Of a stretch of DNA of 64,000 nt, positions 58,645 through 64,000 are shown piece by piece (position 1 is the stretch's first letter; each line of letters begins with the position of its first letter). The stretch covers positions 1-64,000 of the forward strand of contig CAUJEN010000184.1 of the NCBI GenBank assembly GCA_963169765.1. Direction: 5' to 3'. Below the pieces are notes generated by a model, which had not been told where the DNA came from, searched no databases, and saw only the letters and a list, made by a program, of their open reading frames with translations. Both the position numbers and the translations under genes were made by a program. This DNA is from QWHO01 sp021404945. Its GTDB lineage: Bacteria; Vulcanimicrobiota; Xenobia; Xenobiales; QWHO01.

Positions 58645-60017
58645 GCTACCTGGCCTCCTGGATAGCGACCAGCTTCTTCAACCTGGAGGGCCTGGCATTC
58701 TTTCTTGGCCTGATCTCGGTCTGGCTCACCGTGCGGCAGAACCTCTGGTGCTGGCCCATCGGGCTGGTGCAGGTGGCCCTCACCTTCGTGGTGGTGCTCA
58801 GAGCCGATCTGCTGGCTGACGCGGCCCTGCAGGTGTTCTTCTTCGTCATCCAGATCTACGGCTGGTACCAGTGGAAGCACGGCGGGCGAGGGGGGGGCGA
58901 GCTCGAAGTCTCGCGCGCTCCTCGCAAGTTGTTGCTCGCCCTGCTCTGCCTGATCGCCGTGGGAGGCGCCGGCCTGGGCGCCCTGCTCGACCGCTCCACC
59001 CGGGCCGCCCTGCCCTATCTCGACGCCACTCAGGCCTTGATGAGCGTGGTGGCCCAGTGGATGCTGGCCCGCAAGTATCTCGAGAATTGGCAGCTCTGGA
59101 TCGCGGTCAACGTGATGACCATCCTCCTCTACGTCAAGAAGAGCCTGTATCTTCTGGCCTTCCAGTATGGGATCTTCCTGGTCATGGCGCTGGCCGGCTA
59201 CCTGGCCTGGAAGCGCAGCCTGGGCGAGGGCACGCCCAGGTGGCTGGGCAGGACGGTGCTGGCCGGCCTGGCCGCCTTTCTCTGGCTGGCAGGCTGGATC
59301 ACCCTGGCCGGGATGAAGACCGATCTGCACCAGGTGGACTGCATCATTGTGCCCGGGGCCCGGGTGGGGGCCGACGGGACGCTGGGGCACTCGCTGGAAG
59401 GGCGGATGAAGCACGCCGTGCGACTCTATCGCGAGGGCTGGGCGCGGGCGCTGATCATGACCGGGGGGCAGGGTGACTCAGGGGCCATCGAGTCGGAAAG
59501 TGCCCGCCGCTGGGCCATCGAGCAGGGCATTCCTGCTCAGGCCTGTTACGTGGAAACCCGTTCCCACAACACGCTCGAGAATATGCTCTACGCTCGCGAG
59601 GTGATGCGAGAGCAGGGCTGGCGGAGCTGCCTGGTGACCACCGATCCGTTTCATACCGCCCGGGCCGTGGCCATGGCCCGCCAGCTCGGGCTGGTCGCCT
59701 ACCCGGCTCCCAGCTTCGAGGGCCCCTCCTGGAAGCACCCCGCCCTCTTTACCTTCTACACGCTGCGCGAGTGCTTTTCGTGGATCAAATACTCCAGCGA
59801 GCGGCTGCTCTGGATCGATCCGGCGCCGGGCGCGTTTTACGACCTATGGAAAGGCCCCGCTGGCGCGATAGTCGTAGGTATCCTGGCTGATCAGGGTCTT
59901 GATCCCCAGCTCGGCGGCCAGGTGCGCGGGCTCGCTCGGGTCGCCGGCGCTGGACTCGAAGATGGCGAAGTCGGCGAACATGGCGCGCGGGATCTCGCCC
60001 GAGCCGATCGCCGCTGA
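58638..60017 (+). CDS. PnuC-YdcF (DUF218) fusion membrane protein
   Basis: 459 residues. Residues 1-195 match PnuC nicotinamide-riboside-type transporters: LTVRQNLWCWPIGLVQVA, VFFFVIQIYGWYQWKHG, ENWQLWIAVNVMTILLYVKK. A further helix (about 203-223) leads to a YdcF/DUF218 domain (about 230-385): DCIIVPGARVGADGTLGHSL, ALIMTGGQGDSGAIESE, TRSHNTLENMLYA, TTDPFHTARAVAMAR. I know PnuC and YdcF as separate proteins, so the fusion is unusual. The last 58 codons run antisense through the end of the next gene. It is in an operon with the AMP-ligase-like gene. Confidence 0.82.
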   Translation: MLSYLASWIATSFFNLEGLAFFLGLISVWLTVRQNLWCWPIGLVQVALTFVVVLRADLLADAALQVFFFVIQIYGWYQWKHGGRGGGELEVSRAPRKLLLALLCLIAVGGAGLGALLDRSTRAALPYLDATQALMSVVAQWMLARKYLENWQLWIAVNVMTILLYVKKSLYLLAFQYGIFLVMALAGYLAWKRSLGEGTPRWLGRTVLAGLAAFLWLAGWITLAGMKTDLHQVDCIIVPGARVGADGTLGHSLEGRMKHAVRLYREGWARALIMTGGQGDSGAIESESARRWAIEQGIPAQACYVETRSHNTLENMLYAREVMREQGWRSCLVTTDPFHTARAVAMARQLGLVAYPAPSFEGPSWKHPALFTFYTLRECFSWIKYSSERLLWIDPAPGAFYDLWKGPAGAIVVGILADQGLDPQLGGQVRGLARVAGAGLEDGEVGEHGARDLARADRR

Positions 60018-60545
60018 CAGCGAGCGCATCTCCTCCGGACTCACGTTCTTGAGCATCGCGCGGGGCACCAGCCCCTGGCGCCACCAGCCGGCATACTCGC
60101 GATAGAAGTCCAACAGGCTCTGAGGATTGCGATAGAGATTGTCGATCTCGGCCGACTCGAAGCCCAGCGACCGGTAGCGCTCGAGCTGCTCCAGGGTATG
60201 GCTTTTCCAACCCCGTTGCTCCCACTCGGCCATCCAGTCGCTGCGGGCGGTATCGATGCCCTGAGCGCGAGCCGCCGCCTGGATGCGCTCGAGCTCGTCG
60301 GGAGCCCAGCTCTCGCCGGTGGGTCCCCCGGGCCCCTCCAGGTAGACGTGCAGGCGGGCTCCGGCCCGACGAGCGGCGGCCAGGGTGGCCTCGGCCTCGC
60401 TGTTGGCGTCGACGCCCACCACCAGCCCCTGCGGATAGCGGCCGGCTAACTCGCTGACCCGCTCGGGGGCGATGGGCTCACAGGCAAACTCGAGATAACC
60501 CCGCCGAGGCGACGAGCAACCGGCCGCCAGCAGCGCCAGCAGCAA
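59844..60545 (-). CDS. GH114-like (endo-alpha-1,4-polygalactosaminidase-type) lipoprotein
   Basis: About 233 residues. The lipobox LLAAGC is followed by a TIM-barrel-like chain. Strand ends such as RLHVYLEGPG, GIDTARSDWMAEWEQRGWK and GFESAEIDNLYR match the pattern of GH114 hydrolases, where ExDN carries an active-site acid. TTG at 60545 gives a very short signal peptide; a CTG at 60566 would add a basic n-region (RRAW), so the true start may lie there. It follows enolase on the same strand with 17 bases between, so it is probably co-transcribed. Confidence 0.7.
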   Translation of the reverse strand: MLLALLAAGCSSPRRGYLEFACEPIAPERVSELAGRYPQGLVVGVDANSEAEATLAAARRAGARLHVYLEGPGGPTGESWAPDELERIQAAARAQGIDTARSDWMAEWEQRGWKSHTLEQLERYRSLGFESAEIDNLYRNPQSLLDFYREYAGWWRQGLVPRAMLKNVSPEEMRSLSAAIGSGEIPRAMFADFAIFESSAGDPSEPAHLAAELGIKTLISQDTYDYRASGAFP

Positions 60546-60562
60546 CCCCAGCCAGGCGCGCC

Positions 60563-61879
60563 TCAGACCGTGACCGGAGTGAGCTCGTGGACGCTCGAGA
60601 AGGCCGCCCGACCGGCGTAGCCGGCCTGCGAGCCGAGCTGGTCCTCGATGCGCAACAGCTGGTTGTACTTGGCCACCCGATCCGAGCGCGAGAGCGAGCC
60701 CGTCTTGATCTGGCCGGCGTTGGTGCCCACCGCCAGATCGGCGATGAAGCTGTCCTCGGTCTCACCCGAGCGATGCGAGATGATGCAGGTGTAACCAGCC
60801 CGGCGAGCCATGTCGATACAGCGCAAGGTCTCGGTCAGGGTGCCGATCTGGTTGACCTTGATCAGGATCGAGTTGCTGATCCCTTCCTGGATCCCTTTGC
60901 GCAGGATGGTCGTGTTGGTGCAGTAAAGATCATCGCCTACCAGCTGCACGCGCCGTCCCAGTGCTCGGGTCAGCTTGCCCCAGCCCGGCCAGTCATTCTC
61001 GGCCAGCCCGTCCTCGATACTGACGATCGGATACTGATCGAGCCACCCACGGAAGAGCTCGATCATCTGATCGGAGGACTTCTTCTCGCCCGAGCTCTTG
61101 CTGAGCACGTACTTGCCCTTGTCAAAGAACTCCGAGGCGGCCACGTCCAGGGCCAGCGCGATCTCGTTGCCGGGAGTGTAGCCAGCCTTCTGGATAGCCT
61201 CCACGATGACGTCCAGAGCTTCGCCGTTGGACTTGAGGTTGGGAGCGAATCCGCCCTCGTCGCCCACGCCCGTGAAGTGGCCCTTCTTCTTGAGGATCTT
61301 CTTGAGCATGTGGAACACCTCCGAGCCCATGCGCAGGCCCTCGGAGAAGCTGTCCGCTCCCAGCGGCACGATCATGAACTCCTGAAAGTCGAGGCTGTTG
61401 TCGGCGTGCTGTCCGCCGTTGATGATATTCATCATGGGAACGGGCAGAAGGTGGGCGAAGGGCCCGCCCAGGTATTGGTAGAGCGGCACGCCCAGGTGGG
61501 TGGAGGCGGCCCGGGCGGCCGCCAGTGAAACGCCCAGCATGGCGTTGGCACCCAGCTTGGACTTATTCTCGGTGCCATCGAGCTCGAGCATCAGAGCATC
61601 GATGCCCATCTGGTCCAGGGCGCTGGCTCCCAGAATTTCGGGACCGATCACCTCGTTGACGTTTTCCACCGCCTTGAGCACGCCCTTGCCCAGGTAGCGG
61701 CTCTTGTCGCCGTCGCGCAGCTCGAGCGCTTCGCGGGCTCCGGTCGAGGCGCCCGAAGGCACAGCTGCCCGCCCCCCGGCTCCGGAGGCCAGCTCCAGCT
61801 CGACTTCGATGGTGGGGTTACCGCGCGAGTCGAGGATCTGACGGGCGTGGCAACTGACGATTTCGCTCAGCTCACTCAT
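60563..61879 (-). CDS. eno: enolase
   Basis: 438 residues, full length. It catalyses 2-phosphoglycerate to phosphoenolpyruvate in glycolysis. Conserved motifs are present: RQILDSRGNPTIEVE, AVPSGASTGAREALELRD, GVGDEGGFAPN, SIEDGLAENDWPGW, QLVGDDLYCTN and the C-terminal ILIKVNQIGTLTET and SHRSGETEDSFIAD. AAGGAG eight bases before the ATG supports the start. It is in the same strand run as DUF47 and MazG, 15 bases after DUF47's end. Confidence 0.98.
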   Translation of the reverse strand: MSELSEIVSCHARQILDSRGNPTIEVELELASGAGGRAAVPSGASTGAREALELRDGDKSRYLGKGVLKAVENVNEVIGPEILGASALDQMGIDALMLELDGTENKSKLGANAMLGVSLAAARAASTHLGVPLYQYLGGPFAHLLPVPMMNIINGGQHADNSLDFQEFMIVPLGADSFSEGLRMGSEVFHMLKKILKKKGHFTGVGDEGGFAPNLKSNGEALDVIVEAIQKAGYTPGNEIALALDVAASEFFDKGKYVLSKSSGEKKSSDQMIELFRGWLDQYPIVSIEDGLAENDWPGWGKLTRALGRRVQLVGDDLYCTNTTILRKGIQEGISNSILIKVNQIGTLTETLRCIDMARRAGYTCIISHRSGETEDSFIADLAVGTNAGQIKTGSLSRSDRVAKYNQLLRIEDQLGSQAGYAGRAAFSSVHELTPVTV

Positions 61880-61894
61880 GGTTCGGGCTCCTTC

Positions 61895-62521
61895 TCAGGC
61901 ATGTTTGATGATGACGCCCTCGACCACGTCGAACACGTCCTCGAATCGGTCCACAGCATCCTCGACGTTCTCGAGGATCTCTTTCCACTTGATCAAGTTG
62001 ACCACGTCGCCGACCACCTCGCAGCCTTTGAACAGGTCGGCCACGGCTTGCCGGCTGACGTCATCTCCGCGGGATTCGAGCTGGTGCATTTTGGAGCGCA
62101 GGTCGGCGATGTCGGTGAAGGTCGGAAGTCGCTTGATGCCCTGCTGCAGGACGTCGGCGCAGCTGACCATGATCTCGGCCATCTCGGCCAGGGCCGGGCG
62201 GCTGCTCTCCACCCCGAACCAGCGCATGCGTTGGGTGCACTTCTGCACCAGGTCCAGGATGTCGTCCATGCGGCTGCCGATGAGGTGGATGTCCTCGCGA
62301 TCGATGGGGGTGACGAAGGTGCGGGCCAGGCGGTCCGTCAGCTCGTGGAACAGGGTGTCCCCCTGGTTTTCGACCTCATCGATGCCGGCATACCTGGCCT
62401 CGAGGTCTTGCATGTCCGAGGCCAGCACCTGAAAGCGGCGGCAGATCTCCACGATCAGCTCGGCCTGTTGCTGAAAGAGGGTATAAAACTTGGGATCCTC
62501 GGGAAAAAGGTTGAACTTCAT
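61895..62521 (-). CDS. DUF47 family (PhoU-like) phosphate transport accessory protein
   Basis: 208 residues, all helical in the PhoU-like arrangement: YTLFQQQAELIVEICRRF, NQGDTLFHELTDRLARTFVT, PIDREDIHLIGSRMDDILDL, WKEILENVEDAVDRFEDVFD. The PIDREDIhxLxxxxDDI motif is diagnostic for DUF47 (Pit accessory). Such genes normally lie next to a PiT phosphate transporter; none is visible here, as enolase and MazG flank it. The ATG at 62521 is used because family members begin with this FNLFPEDPKFY segment. Confidence 0.9.
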   Translation of the reverse strand: MKFNLFPEDPKFYTLFQQQAELIVEICRRFQVLASDMQDLEARYAGIDEVENQGDTLFHELTDRLARTFVTPIDREDIHLIGSRMDDILDLVQKCTQRMRWFGVESSRPALAEMAEIMVSCADVLQQGIKRLPTFTDIADLRSKMHQLESRGDDVSRQAVADLFKGCEVVGDVVNLIKWKEILENVEDAVDRFEDVFDVVEGVIIKHA

Positions 62522-62553
62522 CGCTGTCGCCGCGGGTTTCGTGTCAGCGCAGG

Positions 62554-63345
62554 TCAATCCTTCCCTGCCGCCCGCCAACTCTCCAGGAGCTCCCGGGTGG
62601 AGAGCTCGCCCAGGGGCCTGGTGCTCTTTTCCTCCATGGCTCGGAAGCGCCGGGCGAATTTGTGCAGAGTCCTCCGCAGGGCGGTCTCGGGATTCACGCC
62701 CAGTTTGCGGGCGGCGCTGACAGTGGCAAAGAGCAGGTCGCCGATCTCGGCTTCGGCCTCCTGGTGGGTGCGAGCCTGGCCCACTTCCTCGAGCTCCTCG
62801 GCCACCTTGGCCAGGGCGCTGGGAAGATCGGGCCAGTCGAAGCCCACCTCGGCAGCCCGGCCCTGCACGCGCTCGGACTGCAAGAGGGCCGACAACTTGG
62901 AGGGAATGCCGTCGAGCAGCGATTCGCGCTTGCTGGCGCCCTTCTCTTCGAGCTTGATCTGCTCCCAGCGTTGCAGCACCTCGCCGGCCGTCTCCAGCGA
63001 GCCAGCCTCCCCGAAGACGTGGGGATGGCGGCGCACCATCTTGTCCACGATCCCCTGGCAGACGGCGTCAGCGTCGAAGTGCCCCGCTTCGCGGGCCATC
63101 TGGGCGTGGAACACGATCTGCAGCAGCACGTCGCCGAGCTCCTCGCGCATGCGCTCGAAGTCGAGCGCCTCGATGGCCTCCACCGCTTCGTAGGCTTCCT
63201 CCTCCAGGTAGCGCACCAGGGTGAGGTGGGTTTGCTCGCGGTCCCACGGACACCCCCCCTCGGCGCGCAGGGCCTGCATGATGGCGACCAGCCGCTCAAA
63301 AGGTCGCAGGCTCTCGAATTCGGGTGCTCCGGGTCGGGGAGTCAT
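62554..63345 (-). CDS. mazG: nucleoside triphosphate pyrophosphohydrolase MazG
   Basis: 263 residues with two MazG helical repeats. The first has GGCPWDREQTHLTLVRYLEE (an EExxE-type acid cluster, EEEAYE) and ELGDVLLQIVFHAQMA. The second has EELEEVGQ and AEIGDLLFATVSAARK. It hydrolyses aberrant or canonical NTPs to NMP and pyrophosphate. Length and motifs match the E. coli type. Its start overlaps the stop of the foldase gene by 4 bases. Confidence 0.95.
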   Translation of the reverse strand: MTPRPGAPEFESLRPFERLVAIMQALRAEGGCPWDREQTHLTLVRYLEEEAYEAVEAIEALDFERMREELGDVLLQIVFHAQMAREAGHFDADAVCQGIVDKMVRRHPHVFGEAGSLETAGEVLQRWEQIKLEEKGASKRESLLDGIPSKLSALLQSERVQGRAAEVGFDWPDLPSALAKVAEELEEVGQARTHQEAEAEIGDLLFATVSAARKLGVNPETALRRTLHKFARRFRAMEEKSTRPLGELSTRELLESWRAAGKD

Positions 63346-64000
63346 TTGTCCGCCTTCTCCCTGGGGACGAGCTTGCGCTCGATCTTTGCCCCCTTCTCCA
63401 GGGCCTTGACGAAGTCGGTGCGGCGGGCCTCGAGCATGGATTCCTGCACGCTGGACTGGAGAGATTTGAAGTCGTCTTTCTTGCCGGTCACCTGCAACAG
63501 GTGGTAGCCGAATCGAGTCGGCACGACTGAGGAAACCTCGCCGACCTCGGTCTGGAAGGCGATCTCGGAAACGGTGGGATCGATCTCACCGCGCCGGAAA
63601 TAACCCAGATCGCCTCCCTTGTTGCGGCTGGATTCGTCCAGGGAATGCTCACGAGCCAGTTTGGCGAAGTCGGCTCCTTCCATGAGCTTGATCTCCAGGC
63701 GCTGAGCCTCCTCCTCCGTGGCGCTCAGGATGTGCCGGGCCCGCACCATCTCGAGATCCTCCTGGTGCACCTCGAAGTAGGTTTTCTGCTGCTCGGTGGT
63801 GATGCTGGACAGGATCAGCTTGTCCAGCAGCATCACGGTGGCCAGGTTGCGCTCCAGGTCGGCCCGGGTGACCCGTCCTGCCTCGATCATCGCTTTGACG
63901 GACGGCTCGGTCATCATCGCGTCCACGCGCTTGTCGAGCTCCTCGGGGGTGATGGTGATCTTGCGCTTGCTGGCTTCCTGAGCCACCAGGCGGGCCTTGA
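63342..64000 (-). CDS. PrsA/SurA-type parvulin peptidyl-prolyl isomerase, N-terminus outside window
   Basis: At least 218 residues, open to the window edge. The SurA-N-like helical part (KITITPEELDKRVDAMM, TRADLERNLATVMLLDKLI) is followed by a parvulin domain: ARHILSATEEEAQRLEIKLM, FAKLAREHSLDESSRNKGGD, LGYFRRGEIDPTVSEIAFQ, VPTRFGYHLLQV. It is an extracytoplasmic foldase by family; the signal peptide would lie beyond the window. It overlaps mazG by 4 bases. Confidence 0.92.
   Translation of the reverse strand, partial: KARLVAQEASKRKITITPEELDKRVDAMMTEPSVKAMIEAGRVTRADLERNLATVMLLDKLILSSITTEQQKTYFEVHQEDLEMVRARHILSATEEEAQRLEIKLMEGADFAKLAREHSLDESSRNKGGDLGYFRRGEIDPTVSEIAFQTEVGEVSSVVPTRFGYHLLQVTGKKDDFKSLQSSVQESMLEARRTDFVKALEKGAKIERKLVPREKADK

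Overview
This is a GC-rich (about two thirds by eye), gene-dense bacterial chromosome segment. Housekeeping genes include a tRNA-dihydrouridine synthase, enolase, MazG, a DUF47/PhoU-like protein and a parvulin foldase. Many exported proteins carry Sec, lipoprotein or Tat signals. Uma2, pentapeptide-repeat, Ski2-like (DSHCT-type) helicase and tubulin-like genes point to a little-studied environmental lineage, but no marker here fixes the phylum. Several genes have a -10-like hexamer exactly six bases before the start codon and no Shine-Dalgarno, which suggests leaderless transcription as in Deinococcus-type bacteria.

Layout. 1-5 kb: Dus (partial), Uma2, a pentapeptide/HTH pair and small exported or membrane proteins. 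4.5-7.4 kb: three signalling genes (NarL-type regulator, hybrid kinase, receiver-kinase). 7.4-18.3 kb: an unusual MshEN-VIT-VWA-pseudoATPase fusion, an MFS exporter, a degenerate GHKL-like protein, an aldehyde dehydrogenase relative and a coiled-coil PilT-like ATPase with a YbjN-like partner. 18.4-27.6 kb: M13 peptidase, a second GHKL-like protein, C39 peptidase, Ski2-like helicase, acyltransferase and tandem PilZ protein. 27.8-32.6 kb: gluzincin metalloprotease, phosphatidylcholine-synthase-like enzyme and a TPR membrane protein. 32.7-46.4 kb: zinc-ribbon propeller, VWA membrane protein, a frameshifted gene, a strongly structured intergenic region, subtilase-like protein, PQQ-type propeller, LLM oxidoreductase, a rhodanese with an in-frame TGA at its catalytic Cys, a metallopeptidase and a large STAND/SARP regulator. 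46.4-54 kb: a reverse-strand operon with methyltransferase, membrane protein, tubulin-like GTPase and zinc-ribbon protein. 54-64 kb: a large lipoprotein, an AMP-ligase operon ending in a PnuC-YdcF fusion, GH114-like lipoprotein, enolase, DUF47, MazG and the foldase.

Most notable: (i) the candidate selenocysteine rhodanese at 41842-42138, with a hairpin placed like a bacterial SECIS; (ii) the 954-residue fusion at 8280-11144, joining a secretion-ATPase N-domain, a VIT-VWA module and a secretion-ATPase domain that has lost its Walker A motif; (iii) the tubulin-like operon at 47-52 kb; (iv) a roughly 90-bp palindromic repeat present twice, each copy starting at the stop codon of a gene; (v) the repeated leaderless-promoter architecture.

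No tRNA, rRNA, CRISPR array or transposase gene was recognised.
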